Notes: generated from the letters alone by a model not told the origin. DNA of 47,601 bases from Shewanella sp. MBTL60-007 (GCF_019654915.1 NZ_BPET01000047.1:1-47601), one strand, 5' to 3'; numbered from the stretch's first letter, positions 24,947-33,757 are shown. Translations and numbers: made by a program.

Positions 24947-25033
24947 ACATAACGCCTTACTAAGCGGCGCAAAATTGTTGGCTAAAATTGCGAGGAACTA
25001 GCATTTAGCGTCCGTTTAAGTAACTTGTTAAGA
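24947..25033 (-). other. attC recombination site
   Basis: 87 bp from ACATAAC to GTTAAGA, with the conserved opening ACGCCTTACTAAGCGGC and the end CCGTTTAAGTAACTTGTTA. The R' overlaps the stop codon of the gene on its right. Confidence 0.85.
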
Positions 25034-25918
25034 GGCTATTTCACTTTGTTCCTTTGCTAAATCGTCGACTTCATATATGTTCAAGAAGTATTTGAATTCT
25101 GCGTTAGCAAGTCTTCTCTCTAACATATTCTTCATTTCATCAGAGGGCTCTTCTGTAGCAATACCTAAAATTAAAGAAAAGCCTCTTTTTTCTGAATCAC
25201 TCAGCGATGAATAAAACGAATCGAATCTAGAAAAAAGCCTGTTCCACCCATTTGCATTAAACGTATTCTTATTTAATACCTTTACCTCTATAGCAGTAAT
25301 GTTATCACCATTTTTAATTACGCCATCAAAAGGAAAACGTTGTGTACCCTTTTCAAAGACCATGTCACGATCAATTACTTGCCCAAGCTTTGACTCAATT
25401 TTGTTTAGAACCATATCAGCCATTAAATGGCCTTCTTCATACTGCAACTTGGATAAGGTACGCCTTATTTCCTTGTGCCTTGACCTTTCTTCCTTATTTC
25501 TAATTTTTCCGGTACTCGCCTTCATCACTGAGTCATCGACAAAACTTCCAATATCCGCAGCATTTAGGTTAATGCCTGATGTATCAGCGGCAATATCGCC
25601 TTTACTATCGATGATGCTATCACTGAAATCCTCGTTGAACTTATTAATAAGATCTGATGGCGTAGCTTTTGTTAATCTAACAAAGTGCTCTTCATCTTTA
25701 AAATCTGAAGGGGCGTATAGGACTTTATAATTCCAATTTAAAGTAATAAAAAACAGAATCACCAAGGAAAATGGAAAAGTCACTAGGAACCAAATAAAAG
25801 TTTCTTGATTCTCTGGGGAAATGTGCGGCAGCACCATCGTTCCACTTATTTCAGCGATTCCCGCAAAAATCGCAATCACAGATAATGGATTTTTCACAAT
25901 ACCTATTTTATTTTGCAA
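25028..25918 (-). CDS. Membrane-anchored PD-(D/E)XK-like cassette protein
   Basis: 296 aa. Two membrane helices (about residues 10-31 and 41-60) put the rest on one side, probably the cytoplasm. A charged middle part leads to a nuclease-like core: FPFDGVI with D198, then AIEVKVLN with E211 and K213, the D...ExK pattern of the PD-(D/E)XK superfamily, followed by helices. The start is TTG at 25918 with GAGAGG five bases upstream; no ATG fits. A membrane-tethered nuclease in a mobile cassette suggests action on incoming DNA, which is inference. It is flanked by attC sites on both sides. Confidence 0.65.
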   Translation of the reverse strand: MQNKIGIVKNPLSVIAIFAGIAEISGTMVLPHISPENQETFIWFLVTFPFSLVILFFITLNWNYKVLYAPSDFKDEEHFVRLTKATPSDLINKFNEDFSDSIIDSKGDIAADTSGINLNAADIGSFVDDSVMKASTGKIRNKEERSRHKEIRRTLSKLQYEEGHLMADMVLNKIESKLGQVIDRDMVFEKGTQRFPFDGVIKNGDNITAIEVKVLNKNTFNANGWNRLFSRFDSFYSSLSDSEKRGFSLILGIATEEPSDEMKNMLERRLANAEFKYFLNIYEVDDLAKEQSEIAS

Positions 25919-25952
25919 ATTGACCTCTCAATGTGAATGTCATTGTATTGCC

Positions 25953-26052
25953 TCTTAACGCCGCAATAAGCGGCTAAAAAGGCTTGGCTATAATTAGTGA
26001 GGTACGAACTAAGCCAAGCTTTTTTAGTCCGCACTTGATTGCTTTGTTATAA
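25953..26052 (-). other. attC recombination site
   Basis: 100 bp from TCTTAAC to GTTATAA. The inner inverted repeat GGCTTGGCT...AGCCAAGCTT matches the arms of the IS-interrupted site. The end CCGCACTTGATTGCTTTGTTA keeps the R' core. Confidence 0.85.
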
Positions 26053-26053
26053 C

Positions 26054-26428
26054 TCAAACCCAAACAAAATATTCGTACCTTTTACCTCTGTCATCCAGAG
26101 CTATTGCACGAACATTAATTTGACGAGTTTTAGTTAAATACACCTCTGTTTGGTATTCAACTAAATTATCAATTGAAACGCCTAATCCTTTTGCCATTTT
26201 AGGCAGCCATTGCTGGTAAAATCTAATGGACTCTTTAACTCGTTTAGTAAGCTCAGTGTCCTGATGTTCAGTTTTTGGTAGCCATTGAATAATGACCTTT
26301 TGACCAGATCGTTTGATTGCTAAGTCATACACATCTTCGAAGATAAAGCGACCATCATGAAAATTGCAGCCACCCATAAAAGAATGCGTAAAATTATGAA
26401 CTAATGGTTTGAAGTGTTTGTACTTCAC
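26054..26428 (-). CDS. Cassette protein of unknown function
   Basis: 124 aa, no signal peptide or membrane segment. The start is GTG at 26428 with AAGG upstream; no ATG is available. Notable are a His/Cys-containing opening (HNFTHSFMGGCNFHDGRFIFEDVYDLA) and a basic, Trp-containing middle (VIIQWLPKTEHQD, YQQWLPKMAKG). I do not recognise a family. It is the promoter-proximal cassette of the right block, between attC 25953-26052 and the GTTATAAC that opens repeat B. Confidence 0.6.
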   Translation of the reverse strand: MKYKHFKPLVHNFTHSFMGGCNFHDGRFIFEDVYDLAIKRSGQKVIIQWLPKTEHQDTELTKRVKESIRFYQQWLPKMAKGLGVSIDNLVEYQTEVYLTKTRQINVRAIALDDRGKRYEYFVWV

Positions 26429-26447
26429 AATCTCGACCTTGAGTTAT

Positions 26448-26589
26448 AACAGTATATTAGGCTGAATTCCGAATAAGAACAGCCAGCCTAGTTAATTCTA
26501 CGCGAACAAGGTAACCACAAATAAACTTAAAATCAACAACTTAATATTCACCTCATTGCGAATCCACTGACTTTGCTGATGGTGAAAAC
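26448..26589. repeat. Repeat B, copy 2 (right flank of the right array block)
   Basis: A 142-bp copy of 20284-20425, again beginning right at a cassette junction (TTATAAC). It has the same AGGCTG...CAGCCT inverted repeat and ends GCTGATGGTGAAAAC. From here to 26960 no coding gene is seen. A degenerate attC-like stretch (AAAGCCAAAGCTTTGTTTG near 26830) and a fragment of repeat A (26865-26905) lie beyond it. Confidence 0.8.
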
Positions 26590-26728
26590 CAGAATTTACT
26601 TATTTGTGACGTGATTTGATTTAACTACTGGGGAGAAATGTTTTTAAACAGTCACTTAGCAGTTGTTAACTGTAAATCGCTTTCCTTGTTACACCAAAAT
26701 AATGCTGAAAATTCACAATTTTTATTAT

Positions 26729-26748
26729 AACTGTTTATATGAACAGTT
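26729..26748. promoter_or_regulatory. LexA (SOS) box match
   Basis: AACTGTTTATATGAACAGTT contains CTGT-N8-ACAG (26731-26746) with an A/T-rich centre, the gammaproteobacterial LexA consensus. It has extended symmetry beyond the core. No intact SOS gene follows directly. Integron integrase promoters often carry such a box, and this lies about 140 bp outside repeat B, so it may be the remnant of an integrase promoter. Confidence 0.6.
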
Positions 26749-26960
26749 CTTGTGCGGATGCATTATGTTATCAAAAGATAGGACAAGCATAACTTATGGA
26801 CTATGAAAAACATGCCACATAGCTTTTCTAAAGCCAAAGCTTTGTTTGCCCTATTTACCTTTTGAATAGCGAAACGCATTTCGGGGCAGAAATTCGTTAG
26901 AACTAACTTCCCCAATCACCATCTTTGCAACCTTCCAATCAATATCTAAAACTCACTAAA

Positions 26961-28154
26961 TCAACTCAACCTCTCCACGCCTTTTAAAGTCTCAAACTCC
27001 CTTCCCATTACCCACAATGGCGAATCACCTTGGTGTGCTAGCTGATACGCCCAAGCGGTAATGGCTTCTGAGCGAGAACTATCGCAAATAAAATACTGGC
27101 TGAGTTCCGATGTGATTTGTGCAGCGTTATTTATGATGTTTTGCTCATACCAGCGCTCTTTATGGCGCTGAGCAGCAAGGTGATCACGCTTGGCGTTATT
27201 ACAACTACGATGTGCTAAAACAAAGTTGTGGCCGAGATCGTTTGGGTAGCGCGCCCAAGGGATAAAGTGATCCACCTCGGCTGCATTGCTGCCATCGTTT
27301 TTTAGCGGTTTATTACAGTAAAAACATTTGCCTTGTTGGATCTCGGTTAGTAGCGGTCTTGCACTGATTATGGAGTTTCTGTCACTGCCAAAAAGGAACT
27401 GCGATAAGTCGCCTTTGCCGCCCAATACCGCAAAATTTGCCGGAAATGCACTGACTTTTTGTGTCCAATGGTTCCTTGCGAGCGAGACCACTAAATCGTA
27501 AAAGCGTCTAAAGCAGAACGCGATACCTGGGTTGAGAACAATGTGCTTTTGCGACTTGTCATGGGGGTAATAGAAGCACTCTTCTTTAGCGGCTAATATC
27601 TGTAAGCGCCAAATAGGCCCATCTAATAAAACTTTCTTAGTGGTTGTATGTATGGTTTTCCATTTTTTATGAGACATTAGCTCGGCCAGGGTTCTAATCC
27701 CTTCTAAACGGCACTCCGCTAGTACTCGAATCAGCTTCGCCTGCTTTTTTGAGCTTTGCAACAATACAAATGCTTCATCAGCCACACCGTTATAAGGCAA
27801 AGAGTGTTGCCAATACAGTTCGATAAACTTCACCACTAACTCATCTATGGTGATCACACTGTCTAATGCATCGTGCAGATTAGCGTTAACATCGCTATGC
27901 AATGGCCGCTCAATACAAATGTCTGCTAGCGCGTGGAGCAAAGCAAACTTATAAGTCGCGGTAAATTCGCCCTCAACCAATAAGCGTTGTAAGTAAGTGA
28001 TAAAGTTAACTTGTGTTTGCGCATCAATATCGGCGCTTTTAACTGAGCTTATAACAGGGCTTATTGCTGAGTTCATATCTGGGCTTGTGAGTTGAGCTGA
28101 AACAGGCGATGGCATAGTAGTATCGCTTATTGAAGAACTTGGAGATTGCTTCAT
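26961..28154 (-). CDS. HNH endonuclease
   Basis: 397 aa from the ATG at 28154. The HNH nuclease core lies in the C-terminal half: CFYCNKPL with the first Cys pair, EVDHFIPWARYP with the DH motif, and HNFVLAHRSCNNAKRDHL with the Asn and second zinc-binding residues. The N-terminal about 230 residues look helical and resemble the recognition part of similar large HNH proteins. The longer frame to 28250 lies inside the methyltransferase gene. The ATGA overlap at 28151-28154 supports the chosen start and indicates translational coupling with it. Confidence 0.8.
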   Translation of the reverse strand: MKQSPSSSISDTTMPSPVSAQLTSPDMNSAISPVISSVKSADIDAQTQVNFITYLQRLLVEGEFTATYKFALLHALADICIERPLHSDVNANLHDALDSVITIDELVVKFIELYWQHSLPYNGVADEAFVLLQSSKKQAKLIRVLAECRLEGIRTLAELMSHKKWKTIHTTTKKVLLDGPIWRLQILAAKEECFYYPHDKSQKHIVLNPGIAFCFRRFYDLVVSLARNHWTQKVSAFPANFAVLGGKGDLSQFLFGSDRNSIISARPLLTEIQQGKCFYCNKPLKNDGSNAAEVDHFIPWARYPNDLGHNFVLAHRSCNNAKRDHLAAQRHKERWYEQNIINNAAQITSELSQYFICDSSRSEAITAWAYQLAHQGDSPLWVMGREFETLKGVERLS

Positions 28155-28936
28155 TTGGCCTGCTCCGCCGTTTTTAAGCTGTTGGCATCGAACTGCGCAG
28201 TGGCTTTTGCTGTTACTGCTGGGCTGAACTGTATGACCACAGTTTCCCAACTCACCTCAGCGCGGCCAAGTTTATCTGTTTCTGCGCTAATACTGTCAAT
28301 GATACTTAACCCTAGCTGCTGACTTAATAAAGCTAGTTCTTGAATACTGACGCTATGCATTATTCGTTCATCACCACTTGGCCCATGGCGCAAAGTTATG
28401 ATGAGTTTTCCTTGCGGTGCTAGTAGCTGACTGAGTTGTGTAAGTGCAGTTAAACGCTCAGCGCTAGGAATATGCATCCACACTGCGCTGAGCAAAATAA
28501 GGTCAAATTTAATATTGGCTGCAGTCACCTGTTTAAGTTCAGGCAGTGTATCTTCGAGCCAAATAACGGCTAGGTCTTTGGTGTGCTGCTTACCGATGGC
28601 CGCAAGCTCTGTTGCTGGCTCTACTGCATAAACCGTGACTTGTTGCTGTGCATTGGCAAGCTCGGCTAAATATTTAGCATCTCTGCCAGTACCAGCACCA
28701 ATATCGAGTATCTGTAGCTGTTGGCTGTAGGTAATCGCATGGGCTTGAGTTGCCAGTAAATTAGTTGAAGAGTTAGCTGAAGAGTGAGCTGCAAGCGCGA
28801 CAAAAATATCGGCCAAATGGTGAGACCAGCTTTGGTGAACCTCAGTAAACGGCTTGGAATCATATTGCTGAGCTAACTGCTCGGCATTGCGATTGTAAAA
28901 ACTAAGATTCGGGTCGGGTTGCAACTTGGGTATCAC
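28151..28936 (-). CDS. Class I SAM-dependent methyltransferase
   Basis: 261 aa. Motif I is LDIGAGTGRDAKYLAE, motif II region VYAVEPATEL, and the DLILLSAVWMHI strand acts as motif IV. No DPPY/NPPY motif is present, so this is not a typical adenine or N4-cytosine DNA methylase; the substrate is unknown and may be a small molecule or protein. The start is GTG at 28936 with AAAGGA eight bases before it; the ATG next to it runs into a stop after three codons. It is coupled to the HNH gene by a 4-bp overlap. The 210 bp between its start and the prpF terminator is empty. Confidence 0.8.
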   Translation of the reverse strand: MIPKLQPDPNLSFYNRNAEQLAQQYDSKPFTEVHQSWSHHLADIFVALAAHSSANSSTNLLATQAHAITYSQQLQILDIGAGTGRDAKYLAELANAQQQVTVYAVEPATELAAIGKQHTKDLAVIWLEDTLPELKQVTAANIKFDLILLSAVWMHIPSAERLTALTQLSQLLAPQGKLIITLRHGPSGDERIMHSVSIQELALLSQQLGLSIIDSISAETDKLGRAEVSWETVVIQFSPAVTAKATAQFDANSLKTAEQAK

Positions 28937-29146
28937 CTATTCATTCCTTTGATAAGCACTTGCGTTGCAAATGCGCCTGTTCCATTGCTTTGGCTCGTGT
29001 AGTTTACATGGCTAAAAGTCAGCTTGGCGATAACCTAACACGCTATTGATTTAAAAGGAATAATTAGATGATAAATATAAATAAAACTGTGGGCTGTCTT
29101 ACATAAACAAAAGCTACAAAAATATGAGTGACAAAAGCGGAAGTCA

Positions 29147-29174
29147 CAAAAAAAGCCACAACAACTGTGGCTTT
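29147..29174 (-). terminator. Terminator of the propionate operon
   Basis: On the minus strand AAAGCCACA, loop GTTGT and TGTGGCTTT are followed by TTTTGTG. It lies 25 bp after the prpF stop. Confidence 0.85.
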
Positions 29175-29198
29175 GTTGATATAGGCTAACGCCGTGAT

Positions 29199-30458
29199 TT
29201 ACCCTTGCGGGATTCTCACCCAACCTTCCATGAGTACACGGGCGCTGCGGCTCATAACCACCTTGTTTACCTGCCAGTTGCCGTTAACCTCTGCGGCTTC
29301 AGCGCCGACTTTTAAGGTGCCAGATGGATGGCCGAAGGTGACAAAGCCATTGTCATCGGCTTTACCGCTTGCTTGTTTACTTGCTCTGCTCTCTTCACTT
29401 TTTGCGCTCTTGGCAGCTGCAAGGCTTACAAGAGTGCCGGGTATTGCGGCTGCAGTGCCAATGGCGACTGCGGCTGTGCCCATCATGGCGTGATGCAGCT
29501 TGCCCATAGATAGCGCGCGAACATTGAGGTCAATATCTGTTTTGGCAATCGATTTACCACTTGATGAGGTGTAATCAATAGGCGCTGCAACAATCGCTAC
29601 TTTTGGTGTGTGCTGACGGGTGGCGGCTTCATCGATATGTTTAATCAAGCCCATTTGCACTGCGCCATAAGCGCGAATGGTTTCAAACATGACAAGTGCC
29701 TTGGCATCGCCGTTTATGGCCTCTTGCAGCTCGGCACCTGTATAACCTAGCTCGCTGGCATTGATAAACACAGTTGGAATACCTGCGTTAATCATAGTGG
29801 CTTGTAATACGCCGCTTGGCACAATCTCTGTTGGTACTTTTAAATCATCGATTAAGTTGCCCGTTGGGAACATAGCCCCTTCGCCATCGGCTGGATCGAC
29901 AAACTCGACTTGCACCTCTGCTGCAGGGAACGTGACGCCATCTAACTCAAAATCACCGGTTTCTTGCACTTCGCCATTGGTGATAGGTACATGAGCTATG
30001 ATGGTTTTTTGAATGTTCTTTTGCCAAATTCGAACTACCGCGATCCCGTTGTGAGGAATGCGGCTACTGTCGACTAAACCGTTGCTGATAGCAAACGAGC
30101 CAACTGCTGCGGTCAAGTTGCCGCAGTTACCGCTCCAGTCAACAAATGGTCTGTCGATAGCCACTTGACCAAACAGGTAATCTACGTCGTGATCGGCTTT
30201 ATCACTTTTGGTGAGGATCACGGTTTTACTGGTACTGGATGTGGCGCCGCCCATGCCATCTGTGTGTTTACCGTAGGGATCAGGACTACCAATGACTCTC
30301 AGTAACAAGTTATCTCGGGCGCTGCCAGCAACCTGCGCTTCAACTGGTAAGTCGGTTAAGTTAAAAAACACCCCTTTACTGGTGCCACCACGCATATAGG
30401 TGGCTGGCACTTTAATTTGTGGGGCAAATACTGGTTTTTGATCCGTTGTAGTGGTCAT
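29199..30458 (-). CDS. prpF: 2-methylaconitate isomerase PrpF
   Basis: 419 aa. It has the PrpF opening ATYMRGGTSKGVFF, with DGMGGATSSTSKTVI and the CGNLTAAVGSFAI active-site Cys region of the diaminopimelate-epimerase-like fold. PrpF isomerises the 2-methylaconitate made by AcnD, so that AcnD plus PrpF replace PrpD in the 2-methylcitrate cycle. ATG at 30458 has CGGA seven bases upstream; the longer frame to 30509 depends on a TTG without support. It is last in the operon, followed by a terminator. A 318-bp gap with a large palindromic element separates it from acnD. Confidence 0.93.
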   Translation of the reverse strand: MTTTTDQKPVFAPQIKVPATYMRGGTSKGVFFNLTDLPVEAQVAGSARDNLLLRVIGSPDPYGKHTDGMGGATSSTSKTVILTKSDKADHDVDYLFGQVAIDRPFVDWSGNCGNLTAAVGSFAISNGLVDSSRIPHNGIAVVRIWQKNIQKTIIAHVPITNGEVQETGDFELDGVTFPAAEVQVEFVDPADGEGAMFPTGNLIDDLKVPTEIVPSGVLQATMINAGIPTVFINASELGYTGAELQEAINGDAKALVMFETIRAYGAVQMGLIKHIDEAATRQHTPKVAIVAAPIDYTSSSGKSIAKTDIDLNVRALSMGKLHHAMMGTAAVAIGTAAAIPGTLVSLAAAKSAKSEESRASKQASGKADDNGFVTFGHPSGTLKVGAEAAEVNGNWQVNKVVMSRSARVLMEGWVRIPQG

Positions 30459-30601
30459 GTTTTTTCCGTTTGAATGCTTTTGATTGATAGGCAAGTACTC
30501 AACACTCAATTACTTAAGCTGATGTTTTTATCTGATTGCTACTTGGTTTGTCTGCTATTGCAATGAGTATCAACTGCGCTGAATAGCCGCTAAAGTAGCC
30601 T

Positions 30602-30693
30602 TATATCGTTACTAAGATGAGTTTCGATGACATGGATGTCATCGCAAAACCTACATGGACGTACTTGCGGTGTCTCATCTAGGTAACGATATA
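30602..30693. repeat. 92-bp palindromic repeat element between acnD and prpF
   Basis: The ends TATATCGTTAC and GTAACGATATA pair, as do AGATGAG and CTCATCT further in. Inner hairpins (ATGAC...GTCAT) and the ACATGG-type words (ATGGATGTCATC, ACATGGACGTAC) resemble dispersed Shewanella repeats. In the mRNA it would form a long stem between two genes and could affect stability or processing. Confidence 0.75.
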
Positions 30694-30776
30694 TGGCGGC
30701 CTCTAACCTAAGCTAAAGGCTCGTGTTAAAGACTCTTAACTAGCTGAAGGCTCTCCACTAGGTTGAGGACTCTTCA

Positions 30777-33401
30777 CTAAGTTGAAGACTCTAAAAAATC
30801 TTGGGCGAAGCGTTGCAGTATGCCGCCTGCTTCGTAGATAGAGACTTCATCTAAGGTGTCGAGTCGGCACTTAACTGGGATCTCAACGGTTTCACCATTT
30901 CGGCGAGTCATGATCACGGTTAGCAATGCCCCCGGCGTTCGCTCGCCATGTACGTCAAAGGTTTCGGTACCATCAATTTGATAAGTATGGCGGCTGTCAC
31001 CTTGAGTAAACTCCAGCGGTAATACGCCCATACCTACAAGGTTAGTACGGTGAATACGCTCAAAACCTTCGGCTACAATCACTTCAACACCCGCTAGGCG
31101 TACACCTTTTGCTGCCCAGTCTCGACTTGAGCCTTGGCCGTAGTCAGCACCTGCGATGATGATCAGCGGTTGCTTGCGCTCCATGTAGGTTTCAATCGCT
31201 TCCCACATGCGCGATTCAACACCTTCTGGTTCTATGCGAGCGTAAGAGCCTTGCTTGACTTCAACTTCACCATTACGGCCAGTTTGGGTCACCATTTCGT
31301 TAAACAACTTAGGGTTAGCAAAAGTCGCACGTTGCGCGGTTAGGTGATCGCCGCGGTGGGTAGCGTAAGAGTTAAAGTCCACCTCTGGTAAGCCCATTTT
31401 ATGTAAATAGGCACCTGCTGCACTGTCGAGCATAATGGCATTAGATGGTGAAAGGTGATCGGTGGTAATGTTGTCACCCAGTACCGCTAACGGACGCATG
31501 CCTTTCATGGTGCGCTCGCCTGCTAACGCCCCTTCCCAGTATGGCGGACGACGAATATAAGTACTTTGTGGACGCCAGTCATATTGAGGGTTGGTGTTGG
31601 TGCCATATTCAACTTTGATATCAAACATCGGCTCATACACTTGGCGGAACTGCTCTGGTTTTACGCTCTGGGCTATAACTGCGTCAATCTCTTCATCTGA
31701 TGGCCACAGATCTTTGAGTAAAATATCATTGCCGTGTTCGTCTTGGCCTAAAGCGTCTTTTTCAATATCAAAGCGAATAGTACCGGCAATAGCGTAGGCA
31801 ACTACTAAAGGCGGCGATGCAAGGAACGCTTGCTTGGCGTATGGATGAATACGACCATCGAAGTTACGGTTACCACTGAGTACCGCGGTGGCATAAAGAT
31901 CGCGATCGATAACTTCTTGCTGAATAACCGGATCTAATGCGCCGCTCATCCCGTTACAGGTAGTACATGCAAAACCGACGATACCGAAGCCAAGGGCTTC
32001 AAGCTCTGGCAGTAGATTGGCATCTTCTAAATACAGTTGCACTGCTTTTGAGCCGGGTGCTAATGAGGTTTTCACCCAAGGCTTACGGGTTAAGCCTTTG
32101 GCATTGGCGTTACGGGCAAGTAGACCTGCGGCAATTACGTTTCGTGGATTAGAGGTATTGGTACAACTGGTAATGGCGGCAATAATACACGCGCCATCTG
32201 GCATTAAGCCTGCTTCCTCTTCCGCTTTGTTAGCGTAAGGCGCACTTATGCCCTTTTCTGCTAGGTCGGCTGTTGATACACGGCGATGTGGGTTAGACGG
32301 CCCCGCTATGTTGCGGCCTACGCTTGATAAATCAAAACGCAGTACACGCTCATATTCAGCGTCTTTTAGGCTATCCGCCCACAGTCCTGCTTGTTTAGCA
32401 TAGGTTTCCACAAGCTTAACTTGCTTGTCGTCACGGCCAGTTAGCTTTAAGTAATCAATGGTTTTTTCATCGATATAGAACATGGCTGCTGTGGCGCCAA
32501 ACTCTGGGGTCATGTTAGAGATGGTTGCGCGATCGCCAAGAGTTAAGTTGCTTGCACCTTCGCCAAAGAACTCAAGATAAGTTGAAACGACTTTTTCGTT
32601 ACGTAAAAACTCGGTGATTGCCAGTACAATGTCGGTGGCGGTAATGCCGCTTTGACGTTCGCCCACCAGCTCTACGCCTACAATATCCGGCAAACGCATA
32701 TAAGATGGTCGACCTAGCATTACGCTTTCGGCTTCAAGGCCACCTACGCCGATAGCGATTACGCCTAAGGCATCCACGTGCGGTGTGTGGCTGTCGGTGC
32801 CAACTAAGGTGTCAGGAAAGGCTACGCCACCCCGTGCTTGCACTACTGGCGACATTTTCTCTAAGTTAATTTGATGCATAATGCCGTTACCCGGCTGGAT
32901 CACATCAATGTTCTCAAAGGCAGTTTTGGTCCAATTGATAAAGTGGAATCTATCGTCGTTACGTCTGTCTTCAATGGCGCGGTTTTTTTCAAATGCATCT
33001 TTTTCAAAACCAGCATGCTCTACCGCAAGCGAGTGATCCACAATCAACTGGGTCGGCACCACTGGATTTACTTTTGATGGGTCGCCGCCCTTTTCTGCGA
33101 TTGCATCACGTAAACCTGCTAAATCCACTAATGCGGTTTGGCCGAGAATATCGTGGCACACCACTCGTGCAGGATACCAAGGAAAATCTAAATCACGCTT
33201 ACGTTCGATGATCTGTTTTAGGCTAGCGGTTAATGTGTCTGGAGAGCAGCGGCGTACTAGGTTCTCGGCATACACTCGAGAGCAATAAGGCAGCTTGGCG
33301 TAAGCACCTGGGCTAATGGCATTCACGGCCGCCTCGGTGTCGAAAAAGTCTAACTCTGTGCCGGCCAAGGGTTTACGGTAATTCGTATTCATTGGAGTCA
33401 T
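30777..33401 (-). CDS. acnD: Fe/S-dependent 2-methylcitrate dehydratase AcnD
   Basis: 874 aa, aconitase superfamily. Cluster ligands are in SCTNTS and CTTCNGMSG. Substrate motifs include GTDSHTPHVDALGVIAIGVGG, LSGNRNFDGRIHP, DNITTDHLSPS and GADYGQGSSRDWA. AcnD dehydrates 2-methylcitrate to 2-methylaconitate, and PrpF is then needed for the next step. The GTDSHTPHVDALG wording and the prp context mark it as AcnD and not AcnA. ATG at 33401 has GGAA seven bases upstream. It lies between prpC and prpF on the same strand; no prpD is present, as expected. Confidence 0.93.
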   Translation of the reverse strand: MTPMNTNYRKPLAGTELDFFDTEAAVNAISPGAYAKLPYCSRVYAENLVRRCSPDTLTASLKQIIERKRDLDFPWYPARVVCHDILGQTALVDLAGLRDAIAEKGGDPSKVNPVVPTQLIVDHSLAVEHAGFEKDAFEKNRAIEDRRNDDRFHFINWTKTAFENIDVIQPGNGIMHQINLEKMSPVVQARGGVAFPDTLVGTDSHTPHVDALGVIAIGVGGLEAESVMLGRPSYMRLPDIVGVELVGERQSGITATDIVLAITEFLRNEKVVSTYLEFFGEGASNLTLGDRATISNMTPEFGATAAMFYIDEKTIDYLKLTGRDDKQVKLVETYAKQAGLWADSLKDAEYERVLRFDLSSVGRNIAGPSNPHRRVSTADLAEKGISAPYANKAEEEAGLMPDGACIIAAITSCTNTSNPRNVIAAGLLARNANAKGLTRKPWVKTSLAPGSKAVQLYLEDANLLPELEALGFGIVGFACTTCNGMSGALDPVIQQEVIDRDLYATAVLSGNRNFDGRIHPYAKQAFLASPPLVVAYAIAGTIRFDIEKDALGQDEHGNDILLKDLWPSDEEIDAVIAQSVKPEQFRQVYEPMFDIKVEYGTNTNPQYDWRPQSTYIRRPPYWEGALAGERTMKGMRPLAVLGDNITTDHLSPSNAIMLDSAAGAYLHKMGLPEVDFNSYATHRGDHLTAQRATFANPKLFNEMVTQTGRNGEVEVKQGSYARIEPEGVESRMWEAIETYMERKQPLIIIAGADYGQGSSRDWAAKGVRLAGVEVIVAEGFERIHRTNLVGMGVLPLEFTQGDSRHTYQIDGTETFDVHGERTPGALLTVIMTRRNGETVEIPVKCRLDTLDEVSIYEAGGILQRFAQDFLESST

Positions 33402-33421
33402 AATGCGTTCCAGTTTAAATA

Positions 33422-33757
33422 TGGTGCAAGGTTCTAGGTGCTAGAGCGTTCGCAAGCTCACTGCTAGGACGCTTCGCGGCTAGAACGGGCTAATACCTCT
33501 TAAAAGAGCCCTGCTATACAATCAAAAGCTAAGATAAGGTACTAGGTTCGAGGACGCTTCGCTTCTAGGCCCTAGGTGCTAGAGCGTTCGCAAGCTCACT
33601 TCTAGGACGCTGCGCGGCTAGAGCGGGCTACGCCCTTCTATACAATCAAAAGATAAGAGCTATACTCATTTAAGCTTTTGACTGTATAGGATCTAGCAGG
33701 AGCGTAGCGACGCTCTAGCAGTGACGTAGTCACGTTCTAGTCTCTAAGTTCTAGCTT
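33422..33757. repeat. Tandem repeat block between prpC and acnD
   Basis: A 58-59-bp unit (CTAGGTGCTAGAGCGTTCGC onward) occurs at 33434-33491 and 33572-33629. Each copy is followed by CTATACAATCAAAAG (33514-33528, 33638-33652). The second of these pairs with CTTTTGACTGTATAG (33675-33689) in a long inverted repeat. Small palindromes such as GTGACGTAGTCAC and GAGCGTAGCGACGCTC follow. The 356-bp gap has no gene. As transcribed it would be highly structured within the prp mRNA. Confidence 0.8.

Noticed and set aside
26747..26960. Possible integron integrase after the LexA box
   Set aside because: The only ATG frame there ends after 13 codons and no tyrosine-recombinase motif is visible in any frame.
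29035..29223. Minus-strand 62-aa ORF after prpF
   Set aside because: It overlaps the end of prpF and runs through the terminator; no ribosome site or family.
33422..33757. CRISPR array
   Set aside because: Only two long unequal repeats with small palindromes, no regular spacers and no cas genes.
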